From an uncultured Collinsella sp. (GTDB lineage Bacteria > Actinomycetota > Coriobacteriia > Coriobacteriales > Coriobacteriaceae): a DNA stretch of 64,000 bases. The stretch lies in assembly GCA_900541665.1 (NCBI GenBank), contig UQKV01000002.1, positions 46,986 through 110,985 on the forward strand. The letters run 5' to 3'. Every line of letters starts with the position of its first letter. Positions within the stretch are counted from its first letter, which is position 1. Position numbers and translations under genes: made by a program. This document shows, in pieces, positions 16,725 to 25,943 of the stretch. The notes beneath the pieces are model-generated. The model made no database searches. It saw only the letters and a list, made by a program, of their open reading frames with translations, and was not told the origin of the DNA.

Positions 16725-18692
16725 CTAGCGCAGGGAGCGCAGGCCGCCGGCATCCTTGTCGAGCACCGTAAAGCGGACGGCATCCAGGTGCTCCAAGATG
16801 CTGATGGCGCGTTTGCGCGACACGCCCAGAGCCTCACGCAGCACGCTCGTGGTGGCTGCGCCGCCGGCTGCCTCAATGGCGGCGGCGACGAGCTCGCGCG
16901 CATGGGCCTCGGCGGCAGCAGACAGGGCAACGTCGCGCTCGACCTTAACGATCGAGCGGTTGAGCGAAAGCTCGCGCAGGGCACGCGTCATGGTGTCGCG
17001 ACCGAGCTGCAACTGCTCGCCCACCTCGGGAAGCGCCGGTGCATCCAGGCCGGCCTTGTCAAGAAGCGCGACGATCCGTTCGCAAGCCTCTCGCACCACG
17101 CGTGCCGCCGCAGCGGCCGAATGCGGATCGAATACCTCGGCGCCCTCGGCGGCGCACACGCCACGCGAGCAGCCCTCGGCAATCAGAGCCGCGGCAACGC
17201 CTTCATCTGCGGCAGGCCACGCAGCATGGGCAACGGCACCGGGCGTAAAGCCCGTCTCCTTGGGAGCCGCCGCGTGCATGGCGGTCAGGGTCGCCGCCAG
17301 TGCATCCATCGCAGCGTCGAGCGCGGAAGAATCTGCATACAGCGAGCCATCCGAGCCAGCAAGCGCGCAAGCAGCGCCCTGCGCCACCAATCCGCGCAGT
17401 GCGGCGTCGACCTCGCCGACACCAAGATCCAAAGCCTCGGCAACATCAGCCGCCGTAACCGGCAGCATCTGCAGCGTCAGCCAAGCGCCCACACCGCCCG
17501 CGATATCGCCGGACTCGAGCGCCGCAAACAGTGCGCGCTCGCCGGCAGAAAGCTCGCGCGAGCGACGGCAGCGCGATAGCAGCACGCGCCCGCCGCCGAT
17601 GAGCATAACGGGCGAATACGACAGCACCACGGCATGGTCTCCGGCTCGTAGCGGCAGCGGCTCCTCCAAGCGCACCTGTACGGTACGGGTCTCGCCCACC
17701 GCCATGGGGGCCTCGCCCTCCAAAAGCATGATGCGGCCGACGACCTCGGCCGTGCCCGCCATCACGTGCACACGCGCACCCGACTCGAGCACACGCGGCT
17801 TGGCTCCCTCGCGGCCCAAATACGTAAACGTCATCATAAAGCGCATCGTCTGGCCAAAGCGGCCCGCCACGCCGAGCATCTCACCGCGATCGAGCGCGGC
17901 GACGGCATCGCCCACCAAGTTGAGCGCCACACGCTGACCGGGCAACGCCCGCGGCGTATCACCATGCACCTGAATCCCGCGCACGCGACAGACCGTACGC
18001 GACGGCAGCGCGACGAGCTCATCCCCCACCGCGACGGGCGCATCGTGCAACGTTCCCGTCACCACGGTACCGGCGCCCTTGATCGTAAAGCAGCGGTCGA
18101 TGGGCAGACGCGGTGCGGCATCGGTGAGCTCGGCACGGGCACGGCAGGCATCCCAGCAAGCGGCAACCTGCTCGTCGAGCGCAGCCAGCAGGTCATCGAT
18201 TCCCACGCCGGTCTTGGACGACACAGGCACGATCGGCGCGTCTGCAAACACGGTACTCGACAAAAAGTCATCGACATCGAGCTCGGCAAGTTCGGTCATC
18301 TCGGCGTCGGCCAGGTCGCACATCGTCAGCGCGACCACCATATGCGTAACGCCCAACAGCTCCAGCACATGCACGTGCTCGCGGGTCTGCGGCATCACGC
18401 CCTCGACGGCCGAAACCACCAGCACGGCCACGTCGATACCTGTGGCACCCTGCACCATGGCGCGCAAGTAATGCGCATGGCCCGGCACGTCAACCAGGCC
18501 AACGATCTTGCCACTCGGCAGCGCCAGCTCGCCAAAGCCAAGCTCAACCGTCATGCCGCGACGGCGCTCAACTTCCAGGCGGTCGGGGTTTTTACCCGTC
18601 AGCGCCTCGATGAGCGCCGACTTACCGTGATCGACATGTCCCGCCGTACCTACGATAACGGGGCATTCCACCAACGCTTCGGCCCCACTCAT
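16725..18692 (-). CDS. selB: Selenocysteine-specific translation elongation factor SelB
   Basis: GTPase that binds Sec-tRNA and the SECIS hairpin next to UGA. The GTPase domain carries GTAGHVDHGKS (G1) and DVPGH (G3). The G4 position reads LTMCDLAD, so the usual Lys is Met. Beta-barrel domains follow, then C-terminal winged-helix repeats (about residues 390-655) that recognise SECIS RNA. 655 residues, slightly above E. coli SelB. The start MSGAEALVE overlaps the selA stop as ATGA, indicating coupled translation. Clients in this window are FdhF and SelD. Confidence 0.95.
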   Translation of the reverse strand: MSGAEALVECPVIVGTAGHVDHGKSALIEALTGKNPDRLEVERRRGMTVELGFGELALPSGKIVGLVDVPGHAHYLRAMVQGATGIDVAVLVVSAVEGVMPQTREHVHVLELLGVTHMVVALTMCDLADAEMTELAELDVDDFLSSTVFADAPIVPVSSKTGVGIDDLLAALDEQVAACWDACRARAELTDAAPRLPIDRCFTIKGAGTVVTGTLHDAPVAVGDELVALPSRTVCRVRGIQVHGDTPRALPGQRVALNLVGDAVAALDRGEMLGVAGRFGQTMRFMMTFTYLGREGAKPRVLESGARVHVMAGTAEVVGRIMLLEGEAPMAVGETRTVQVRLEEPLPLRAGDHAVVLSYSPVMLIGGGRVLLSRCRRSRELSAGERALFAALESGDIAGGVGAWLTLQMLPVTAADVAEALDLGVGEVDAALRGLVAQGAACALAGSDGSLYADSSALDAAMDALAATLTAMHAAAPKETGFTPGAVAHAAWPAADEGVAAALIAEGCSRGVCAAEGAEVFDPHSAAAAARVVREACERIVALLDKAGLDAPALPEVGEQLQLGRDTMTRALRELSLNRSIVKVERDVALSAAAEAHARELVAAAIEAAGGAATTSVLREALGVSRKRAISILEHLDAVRFTVLDKDAGGLRSLR

Positions 18693-20146
18693 CGGCGCAC
18701 CGCCTTGGCAACGCACGCGACGAGCGTCGATGCCGCCGTCTCGATATCGCGGTCGCCAACGAGCGTGCGCACATCAAACAGAATGCGGTCGTGCGAGGTG
18801 CGCGTGACGACCGGCGTGTCGAAGTCCTGGACAAGCGAGCGCTTGAGCGCGTCAACCGTCAGGCGCTCGTCAACAAGACGCACGGCAACGCACATCGTGG
18901 GCAGCTCCACGGTTGGCAGCGAGCCGCCACCGGGGGTTGACGATTCCTCGACAATCTCCAACTCAACGGCACACGGGCAGCCAGCCTTATCGAGGCCCGC
19001 CACCATCAGCTCGCGCAGCTTGCGTGCGCGGCGCTCCAGATGAGCCTGCGGAAGCGTGAGCATGTTGAGCACCGGCACCTCTCGATGGGCCACATCCGCC
19101 CCGTCCATGTAAATGCGCAGTGTAGCCTCGAGCGCCGCCAGTGCGAGCTTGCCCGGACGCAGGGCACGCATAAGCGGATGCGACCCGCAGGCCTGGACCA
19201 GATCGCGACGACCCATGATAATGCCCGCCTGTGCGGCACCGAGCAGTTTATCGCCCGAGCACGACACCAGATCGAGCCCTGCCGAAACCGAAGCAGGCGT
19301 GGTTTCCTCGCCGCCGCGCACCAGGATGTCATCGGGCAGCAGCGCGCCCGAGCCCTGGTCCTCGTAGAACAGCAGGCCATGCTTGTGAGCAAGCGCCGCA
19401 AGCTCCCGAGAACCCACCTCCTCGTGGAAACCCTCGATGCGATAGTTGGAAGGATGGACCTTGAGGATCATCGCCGTATCGGGCGTGATGGCGCGCTCGT
19501 AGTCGCTCAAATGCGTGCGGTTGGTGGCCCCGACCTCGACGAGTTTGGCGCCCGAGGACTCCATAACATCGGGGATACGGAAGCTGCCGCCGATCTCGAC
19601 AAGCTCGCCGCGGCTGACGATGACTTCCTTGCCCGCGGCATGGGTTGCCAACACCAGTAGCACGGCCGCCGCGTTGTTGTTGACGACCAGCGCGTCCTCG
19701 GCACCGGTAAGCGAGCGGATGAGCTGCGCGGCATGTTCCTTGCGCGACCCGCGCGAGCAGGTGTCCACGCTGTACTCGAGCGTGCTGTAGCCGCGCGCGA
19801 CCTCGGCCACGGCCTTGGCGGCCGACACCGCGAGCGGGGCTCGACCCAGGTTGGTATGGATAACCACACCCGTGGCGTTGACGGCGGGACGCAGGCTCGG
19901 CAGCGCGGAGCGATGCGCACGCCACTCGATGGCCGAGGCCAGCTCGCGCTTAGAGCGCGGGGCGGCACCGGCACGAATCGCGGCGCGCTCCTCATCGAGC
20001 TCGGCCGTGACGGCGGCATGCACCACCGCGTCGCAGGTCTCCCCCGCCGCCTTCACTACCGGCCACTCGGCAAGCAGCTCGTTGACAGAAGGAATGGCGC
20101 GCAGGCGGGCGCGCACCTCATCGGACATGTTCTGGCTATCGCTCAT
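18689..20146 (-). CDS. selA: L-seryl-tRNA(Sec) selenium transferase SelA
   Basis: PLP enzyme that converts Ser-tRNA-Sec to Sec-tRNA-Sec using selenophosphate from SelD. The PLP-binding Lys lies in SCSGDKLLGAAQAGIIMG. N-terminal tRNA-binding residues are followed by the fold-type I core (VIHTNLGRAPL, VVNNNAAAVLLVL, YEDQGSGAL). 485 residues, close to the E. coli protein. The start has a GAAAGG site 7 nt upstream. It is preceded by a molybdopterin oxidoreductase gene (52 bp) and overlaps selB by 4 bp. Confidence 0.96.
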   Translation of the reverse strand: MSDSQNMSDEVRARLRAIPSVNELLAEWPVVKAAGETCDAVVHAAVTAELDEERAAIRAGAAPRSKRELASAIEWRAHRSALPSLRPAVNATGVVIHTNLGRAPLAVSAAKAVAEVARGYSTLEYSVDTCSRGSRKEHAAQLIRSLTGAEDALVVNNNAAAVLLVLATHAAGKEVIVSRGELVEIGGSFRIPDVMESSGAKLVEVGATNRTHLSDYERAITPDTAMILKVHPSNYRIEGFHEEVGSRELAALAHKHGLLFYEDQGSGALLPDDILVRGGEETTPASVSAGLDLVSCSGDKLLGAAQAGIIMGRRDLVQACGSHPLMRALRPGKLALAALEATLRIYMDGADVAHREVPVLNMLTLPQAHLERRARKLRELMVAGLDKAGCPCAVELEIVEESSTPGGGSLPTVELPTMCVAVRLVDERLTVDALKRSLVQDFDTPVVTRTSHDRILFDVRTLVGDRDIETAASTLVACVAKAVRR

Positions 20147-20198
20147 GTGCGGCCTTTCAAAAGAAACGTGGATCAGTCGAATACATCAGCTGAGTCAA

Positions 20199-22316
20199 TT
20201 ACTCGTCATTATCCTCGCGCGCCGTGATTTTTTCCACGCGAACGGCGTTTTCCTGGGTGAGCGCGGCACCCGTCAACGGGTCCCAGCGCAGCGGCGTGTG
20301 GTCGAGTGGCCCGACGCCCAGGGCCTGAGCGCCACCGGCATCGGCGTCAAACGAACGCCCACCGGGGGCGGCCGAGGTGAAGATGCACGCCGGATGCAGA
20401 TACGGCGTCGTCTCCACGCGCACGCGATCGCGGCCCATGTCGCTCACAAGCTCGACAACCTCGCCATCGGCGATACCCATGTGAGCGGCGACATCGGCGT
20501 TCATCTGCACGGCGTCCAAGTCCGACCCCGCCTCGGCGGCACCGGCCGCTGCGAGCCTGCGCGAGGTATGCGACTCAAAGGGTCGATTGCCACTAATGAG
20601 GCGAAACATCCCCGGGTTGGGCTCCACCATCGGCGCGATCCAACCTGGCACGCGTCCCATGCCGGCACGCTCCCATACATCACTTGCCAGCGCAATCTTG
20701 CCGCCGGCAAGCGGAATCACCGGCTCACCCGTGCGCGACGGCAGTGCCACGCCCGTATCGGCCCAACCGCGCTCCTTAAGTGCAGCAAGATCAATCCCAA
20801 ACGGAGCCACCTGAGAAGCGGCCAGATCGTCGGACGTAAAGTCGAAGCACTCGCCAACGCCGCAGGCCGCAGCCAGCCCGGCAAAGATCTCCCGCCCCGG
20901 TCTCGTGTCGTCATGCTGCACAGGCAGCACGGCGTTGCGGTAGAACACGCGCGCATCGTTAGCGCCCACGACCGTGCCTACACCGCGGTCGACCTCCAGA
21001 TACGTCACGTCGGGCAGCACAAAGTCAGAAGCACGCGCCGTCTCGGACCAGCGAATGTCAATCGTCACGAGCAAGTCGAGCTGCTGCAAAATACCCAACC
21101 AAGCCTGTGCATTGCCATAGCCCGCACCAGGGTTACTGGCATAGACGATGAGCCCACGCAAATCGCCGGCAAGAATCGACTGACCGATGGTCGTGCACAG
21201 GCCGCGCATCGGATCGACCAGTGGATAGCGTTCGGACCCCAACTTGGGCTCACGCGGCATCGACGGCGTCGCGAAACGCGTAGGGTCCAAATCGCCCAAC
21301 ACAAGCGGCGTGGGCGGGTTGAGGGCACCGCCCTCATGCCCGATGCAGCCCAGCAGCACATCGACCAAGCAGATAGCGCGCGCGGTCTGGGTGCTATTGG
21401 CATACGCGATGCCGATGCCACCATGAAAGCCTGCATCCACCACAGCGGCAGGCGCGGCGGCAGCTAGCTCGCGCGCCGTGGCGACAATCTCTGCGGCCGG
21501 CACGTCGCACATCGACTCGGCCCACTCGGGCGTCCAAGCACTGGCCGCCTGCGCCAGCTCGTCAAAGCCTGTGGCGTAGCGGTCCACGAACTCGTGATCG
21601 TACAGGTCCTCGGATACCAGCACATGTGCGATACCCAGCAGCAACGCCAGATCGCATCCAGGACGTACGCGCAGCCAGCGGTCGGCAAGCGCGGCCGAGC
21701 CGCTGCGCCGGGGGTCAACCACGATGATCTTCGCCCCGCGCCGGCGCGCATCGTTGAGCGCGTCAACGGCCCCCATCGTCGACGAATCGACAATGGAACG
21801 CCCCAGGTACATAATGCAATCGGTATGCGCAAGGTCGGAGGCGGGGCTATAGCCCAGGCTGTGCTCCCAACCGGTAAGTCTGCTTACCTCGCAGGCGCCA
21901 TCGGCACCGTACACGTTGGGCGAGCCCAGCGCATGCATAAAGCGATAGGCCCAGTAGCGGTCGAACGAGGGCACACCAAGTGTCATGCCCAGCGCACGGG
22001 GCCCGCGCTCGTCAACAATTCCCAAAAGACGCTCGGCAATCTGAGCAAACGCCTCGTCCCAGGTAATCGCATCAAACCCCGAGCCATCCCGGCGGCGTCG
22101 CATGGGGTGCAAAATCCGGTCGCGCTCGTCAAACGGCATTGCCAGGCGATGGCGCCCGCGGGCGCACAGGGCACGCGCCGCGCACGGATGTCCCGGCACC
22201 GGCAACTCGGCCACCACGTGACCGTCCTCAACGCGTGCCGCAAAGGCGCAATCGGCATAGCATCCCCCGCATGTCGTCACCACGGAGCGACCGTCATGCA
22301 TAGCTCTCGATGCCAT
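20199..22316 (-). CDS. Molybdopterin-dependent oxidoreductase (DMSO reductase family catalytic subunit), orphan
   Basis: 705 residues. An N-terminal [4Fe-4S] motif (TTCGGCYADC with a distal Cys in ALCARGR) is followed by bis-MGD domains. The Mo ligand is probably the Cys in VYGADGACEVSR, aligning with the PhsA/PsrA Cys position. This gene uses a Cys codon, not UGA. No Tat signal is visible, so it should be cytoplasmic. No partner ferredoxin or membrane subunit is adjacent; the neighbours are focA upstream and selA downstream. Substrate is unknown. It could be a formate-dehydrogenase-like, thiosulfate-reductase-like or unrelated oxidoreductase. Start choice is moderate (GGAAGGAAT about 9 nt upstream). 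Confidence 0.82.
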   Translation of the reverse strand: MASRAMHDGRSVVTTCGGCYADCAFAARVEDGHVVAELPVPGHPCAARALCARGRHRLAMPFDERDRILHPMRRRRDGSGFDAITWDEAFAQIAERLLGIVDERGPRALGMTLGVPSFDRYWAYRFMHALGSPNVYGADGACEVSRLTGWEHSLGYSPASDLAHTDCIMYLGRSIVDSSTMGAVDALNDARRRGAKIIVVDPRRSGSAALADRWLRVRPGCDLALLLGIAHVLVSEDLYDHEFVDRYATGFDELAQAASAWTPEWAESMCDVPAAEIVATARELAAAAPAAVVDAGFHGGIGIAYANSTQTARAICLVDVLLGCIGHEGGALNPPTPLVLGDLDPTRFATPSMPREPKLGSERYPLVDPMRGLCTTIGQSILAGDLRGLIVYASNPGAGYGNAQAWLGILQQLDLLVTIDIRWSETARASDFVLPDVTYLEVDRGVGTVVGANDARVFYRNAVLPVQHDDTRPGREIFAGLAAACGVGECFDFTSDDLAASQVAPFGIDLAALKERGWADTGVALPSRTGEPVIPLAGGKIALASDVWERAGMGRVPGWIAPMVEPNPGMFRLISGNRPFESHTSRRLAAAGAAEAGSDLDAVQMNADVAAHMGIADGEVVELVSDMGRDRVRVETTPYLHPACIFTSAAPGGRSFDADAGGAQALGVGPLDHTPLRWDPLTGAALTQENAVRVEKITAREDNDE

Positions 22317-22424
22317 CTCGATTATTCCTTCCAGCTCAGGGGTTCATGCCCCGCCGCACCACAGCCCTGCCACCAGCTGCCGCGACGCAAAGCCCGCTGC
22401 ATCTACCGCAGCAAGACACGAAGA

Positions 22425-22456
22425 GCCTCCCAAAAGGCAAACGCCCCTCGGGAGGC
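22425..22456 (-). terminator. Possible terminator after focA
   Basis: GCCTCCC and GGGAGGC pair around an 18-nt loop 20 bp past the focA stop. Only TCTTC follows on the minus strand, so termination is probably partial and selAB may be read from upstream. Confidence 0.4.
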
Positions 22457-22476
22457 CCGTACGTCATTCCAGCTTA

Positions 22477-23316
22477 TTACGCCTCGGACTTCTTGGCGTA
22501 GACAAACCAGTAGCCGAGCGCGATCAGAACCGCGCCGCCCACGATGTTGCCCAGCGTGGCGGCGGACAAGTTAAACGCAATGCCCGCAGCGTTGAGCGCA
22601 TCGGCGCCGGCGACGTCGGCACCATAGCCGCACGCGTGCATCACGGCACCCATAGGCAAAAAGTACATGTTGGCGACGCAGTGCTCAAAACCGCAGGCCA
22701 CAAAGGCGGCGATGGGCAGCAGAATGCCCACAACCTTATCGACCACGGTCTTACCGGCGGTACCGATCCACACGGCCAGGCACACAAAGATGTTGCACAG
22801 GATGCCGCGGAAGAAGATCGTCACCCAGTCGATTGTCACCTTGCCGGCGGCGACGCTCACCATGGAGTTGGCGACCGCCTCGCCGTTGAGCTTATAGATG
22901 CCGGCCATGTACACCAAAAAGACGATGAACAGGGCACCGACAAAATTGCCGACCCACACGACGACCCAGGCCTTAAGCATCTGAACCAGGGTGATCTTTT
23001 TGCTCTTGAGTGCGCAGACCATAAGCGAATTGCCGGTAAACAGCTCGGCGCCGCACACCAGCACGAGCACCAGGCCCAGGCAAAAGCACAGACCGCCCAC
23101 GACGCGCTGAGCGCCCCAGCCCAGCGTGCTGTCGCTCAAGAACACGGTAAAGAACAGGCCGCCGAAGGCGATAAACGCGCCGGCGAACATTGCCAACAGA
23201 AAGGCCTTAGCGACCGGCAGGTTAGCCTTGGTCACGCCGGCGGCCTCGGTCTTGGCCTCGATCGCGGCGGGCGCCAGGCAATCGGGAGAGGGGTACTCCA
23301 CCTTGGAATCTGCCAT
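22477..23316 (-). CDS. focA: Formate/nitrite transporter family channel (FocA-like)
   Basis: Pentameric inner-membrane channel passing formate (or nitrite). About 279 residues with six hydrophobic segments. The FNT signatures are GGLFFTVFLSD in the first segment region and GAELFTGNSLMVCALKSKK. The start MADSKVEYPS is chosen over an upstream ATG because GAAAGAAGTG precedes it. It lies 39 bp after hycI at the end of the formate hydrogenlyase genes, making formate the likely substrate: import for disproportionation or export to balance pH. Confidence 0.92.
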   Translation of the reverse strand: MADSKVEYPSPDCLAPAAIEAKTEAAGVTKANLPVAKAFLLAMFAGAFIAFGGLFFTVFLSDSTLGWGAQRVVGGLCFCLGLVLVLVCGAELFTGNSLMVCALKSKKITLVQMLKAWVVVWVGNFVGALFIVFLVYMAGIYKLNGEAVANSMVSVAAGKVTIDWVTIFFRGILCNIFVCLAVWIGTAGKTVVDKVVGILLPIAAFVACGFEHCVANMYFLPMGAVMHACGYGADVAGADALNAAGIAFNLSAATLGNIVGGAVLIALGYWFVYAKKSEA

Positions 23317-23355
23317 GTCAATCACTTCTTTCCTAATCAGCAGGAACAAGCGCTC

Positions 23356-23859
23356 CTATTGCTCTTGCCCCAAGCGGACAAAGTGGGAAAAGTCGTTGGC
23401 GGCCACGGCGTCGTACACGGCGTCGACGGCCTCAAAGACTTCCGGGGACATGGGGTTGTAGAACTCCGTGTCGCCCGGCTGAATCCCGACGAAGACGATA
23501 TCATCACACGATTGCTCAATCTCTTCGATCAGAATCGACAAGGGAAGCGAATGCGTGGTGAACATCGACTTGCGGGCCACATCGTGTTTGTCGAGCAAGC
23601 GGATGGCGCCGACGGGCAGCGCCATGTCGGCGGCATCGACCAAAACCAAACGCGGCGGACGCTCGCGCTTGACCTCGATGATGTCATCCTCGGGCGTCTG
23701 ACCGCCGTCGATGGTGTACCAACCGGCGATAGGCGTGTCCTCCATCTTTTTGGAGAGCACGGGGCCGGCGGCATCGTCGGCGCGCAGCACGCTTCCCGCC
23801 GTGAGCACGATACCCGCAAATGGGGCTCCGTTCACACGACCATCCACAACGCGACCCAT
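23356..23859 (-). CDS. hycI: Hydrogenase 3-type maturation endopeptidase (HycI-like)
   Basis: Nickel-dependent protease that removes the C-terminal peptide of the large hydrogenase subunit after Ni insertion. The N-terminal GIVLTAGSVLRADDAAGP is a variant of the GNxLxxDDG motif with Asp retained, and LVLVDAADMAL carries the second conserved acidic residue. The His is in FTTHSLPLSIL. 167 residues, as expected. Its client would be HyfG, which keeps a 44-residue tail after its last cysteine motif. Its ATG overlaps the hycH stop as TAATG. Confidence 0.9.
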   Translation of the reverse strand: MGRVVDGRVNGAPFAGIVLTAGSVLRADDAAGPVLSKKMEDTPIAGWYTIDGGQTPEDDIIEVKRERPPRLVLVDAADMALPVGAIRLLDKHDVARKSMFTTHSLPLSILIEEIEQSCDDIVFVGIQPGDTEFYNPMSPEVFEAVDAVYDAVAANDFSHFVRLGQEQ

Positions 23860-24440
23860 TACTGCAACCTTCCCGTCAGATACACGCCCGACACATCGCG
23901 CACGCGCTCAACCAGATCGCGGAACTTCATCAGAAACGCGACCTGTTGGGCATGCAGGCCAAAGTCGTCGTCGAACACCGAGATGCCGGCCTTGGCCGAC
24001 CCGCGAAAACCGCGCTCGTCGAGTAATGTGTCGCAGGCCTCGAGCAGCGACGGCACCGCCGCCTTGTCGAGCTGGCACTCGCCAAAGAAGCGAATGGCCT
24101 CAAACTTAGTCCGGGCCTCCCCCTCCGGCAACGCGTCGACGAGCGAATAGAACACATCCACCGGCACCGACAGACGCGGCTCAAAGCAGTCGAGCACGCC
24201 GGTGTGGTGGCCCACGGCGAGCGTGTAGTACAGCACGTCGCAGGCCTCCTGGGGAACGTCTTCCTCGGTCTCCACAAACTTACGCGTGAGCTCGTAAAAG
24301 ACCACCTGGTCGGGCGCATGGCCCAGGCAGGGGTCGGCGACGCCCTCGGCGGCCTCGTCGCTTGCGCGCGAGGCATCGCCAAAGGAGCCGCCGAGCATAC
24401 CGGGGCCCGCGAAGTAACCAGAGCGGTCCGTGAGCTCCAT
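23859..24440 (-). CDS. hycH: Formate hydrogenlyase maturation protein (HycH/HyfJ family)
   Basis: About 193 residues, longer than E. coli HycH (about 136) mainly through its N-terminal 50 residues. HycH-type proteins act as chaperones for the large hydrogenase subunit before C-terminal cleavage. The assignment rests on the VVFYELTRKFVE, VLYYTLAVGHHTGVLDCF and AGISVFDDDFG stretches and on its position between the small subunit and the HycI protease. It starts directly after the hyfI stop (TAG-ATG) and overlaps hycI by one base. The biochemical role is poorly defined even in E. coli. Confidence 0.82.
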   Translation of the reverse strand: MELTDRSGYFAGPGMLGGSFGDASRASDEAAEGVADPCLGHAPDQVVFYELTRKFVETEEDVPQEACDVLYYTLAVGHHTGVLDCFEPRLSVPVDVFYSLVDALPEGEARTKFEAIRFFGECQLDKAAVPSLLEACDTLLDERGFRGSAKAGISVFDDDFGLHAQQVAFLMKFRDLVERVRDVSGVYLTGRLQ

Positions 24441-25223
24441 CTAGCGACCTCCGGCCAGCACCAGATCCTGCAGCGCCGAGTACACCTCGACGCGGCGCGG
24501 ATCGTCCTGCTTGTCGATGAGCAGCGCCATGGCACCGCGGATATCGCCCTTGGGCGCGCCCTCGAGCGTATCCATAAACTCGTTGGCCAGGTCGCGGCCG
24601 TAACGGTAGCCGCTCATGGCGCGAGCTTCGCGCTCGATGGCAACACGCAGCTTGTACGGCACGCCGGGGTGCAGGATATCGGCCTGCTCGTCGGCGGCCT
24701 CCACCGTGGTCTCGGCATGGAGCTTTTGGTCCAGCAGGCCAAGTGCCATGGCAAAGCCGTAGACGGTCTGCGCGGGGCTGGGCGGGCAGCCGGGGATGTA
24801 GACATCGACCGGCAGAATCTTGTCCGTGCCTCCCCAGACGCAGTAGTTGTCGTAGAAGATGCCGCCGGTGCAGCCGCACGCGCCATAGGACACCACGATC
24901 TTGGGATCGGGTGCGGCCTCAAAGGCGCGCAGGGCCGGCATGCGCATGGCACGCGTCACGGCACCGGTGTACAGCAGCACGTCGGCGTGACGAGGCGAGG
25001 GCACGACCTTGATGCCAAAGCGCTCGACGTCGAAGACGGGCGTGATGGAACCGAAGATCTCGATCTCGCAGCCGTTGCAGCCGCCGCAGTCAACACGGTA
25101 GACGTAAACCGAGCGCTTGATCTTCTTAAGAAGGGTCGCCTTGGCCTTCTCGATGCTCTCGTCGAGCTCGATCTTGGTCGGGCGGTACTGGAGCCGCTCG
25201 GGCAAAAGCGTGGGTTCGGCCAT
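24441..25223 (-). CDS. hyfI: Group 4 [NiFe]-hydrogenase small subunit (HyfI/HycG, NuoB-like)
   Basis: Carries the proximal [4Fe-4S] cluster relaying electrons to the NiFe site. Cluster ligands are visible in VDCGGCNGCEIEIFG, SYGACGCTGG and YIPGCPPSPAQTVYG. 260 residues, matching E. coli HyfI (252) and including the C-terminal extension typical of HycG/HyfI relative to NuoB. The start follows GAAGGAGGAG. It lies 2 bp after hyfH. Confidence 0.95.
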   Translation of the reverse strand: MAEPTLLPERLQYRPTKIELDESIEKAKATLLKKIKRSVYVYRVDCGGCNGCEIEIFGSITPVFDVERFGIKVVPSPRHADVLLYTGAVTRAMRMPALRAFEAAPDPKIVVSYGACGCTGGIFYDNYCVWGGTDKILPVDVYIPGCPPSPAQTVYGFAMALGLLDQKLHAETTVEAADEQADILHPGVPYKLRVAIEREARAMSGYRYGRDLANEFMDTLEGAPKGDIRGAMALLIDKQDDPRRVEVYSALQDLVLAGGR

Positions 25224-25225
25224 GG

Positions 25226-25942
25226 TTACTCCTCCTTCGTTTCAAAATCCATGATGATGCCCTCGACCGGCTCCAGACCGGCGGGAATCTCGGGCGCATC
25301 GGGGTTGAGCTCGCGGTCGATATACTCCGGGTTCACGCCGTGGCCGCCCAGATACTCCATGCCGGGGCCCTGGGGCTCACCGGACGCAAGCGTCTCGTTG
25401 GCAGCCATGCCAGCAGCGTTGCCGGTCTTTACGGCCGAGGCGGCGCGCAGGGCGTCGAGCTCGCGCTTGCACTCCTGGCACATACCGACGGTACGGGCAG
25501 CCTGCTCGGCCTCCATGCCGCCGGCCTTTTGCAGCAGGCGCTTGGCGTAGTCGATCTCCTTGTGCGGGGCAAACGGCTTGCCGCAGCGCGAGCAGTGCTC
25601 GAGCGTATAGACGCTCTTGCTGGTGAGGTCGTCCTTGCTCATGACGGCCAGCTCAAACTCCTCGGTGAGCTTGATGGCCTCCATGGGGCAGGCTTCCTCG
25701 CAGCGGCCGCAAAAGATGCAGCGACCGTAGTCGATCGACCAGGTGATGGTATCGGCCGCAAGGTCGGTGTCCATGCGAATGGCATCGGCCGGGCACGCCA
25801 CGCCGCAGGCACCGCACGCGATGCAGAGCTCGGCGTTGTGCTCGGGCTTGCCGCGCATGTCCTTGTTGGTGGGAAACGGCGCAAACGGGTACTTGACCGT
25901 CGCGTCGCCGGCCTTAGCGTTGACCTTCCAAAGCTTCAGCAT
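25226..25942 (-). CDS. hyfH: Formate hydrogenlyase iron-sulfur subunit (HyfH/HycF, NuoI-like)
   Basis: 238 residues. Two [4Fe-4S] motifs are at C40-C50 (CIACGACGVACP) and C75-C85 (CIFCGRCEEACP). They are followed by two CxxC pairs, C117/C120 (CSRC) and C155/C158 (CQEC), that probably hold zinc, as in HycF. The acidic, Pro-rich C-terminal 60 residues are longer than in E. coli. The start MLKLWKVNAK, one base after the hyfG stop, was chosen over a long upstream frame that overlaps hyfG. It links the ferredoxin arm to the small subunit. Confidence 0.93.
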   Translation of the reverse strand: MLKLWKVNAKAGDATVKYPFAPFPTNKDMRGKPEHNAELCIACGACGVACPADAIRMDTDLAADTITWSIDYGRCIFCGRCEEACPMEAIKLTEEFELAVMSKDDLTSKSVYTLEHCSRCGKPFAPHKEIDYAKRLLQKAGGMEAEQAARTVGMCQECKRELDALRAASAVKTGNAAGMAANETLASGEPQGPGMEYLGGHGVNPEYIDRELNPDAPEIPAGLEPVEGIIMDFETKEE

Positions 25943-25943
25943 A

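Noticed and set aside
18300..18360. SelB as non-functional because the G4 NKxD motif reads TMCD
   Set aside because: SelB proteins vary at this motif and the other GTPase motifs and C-terminal domains are intact. The change is noted but not evidence of loss.
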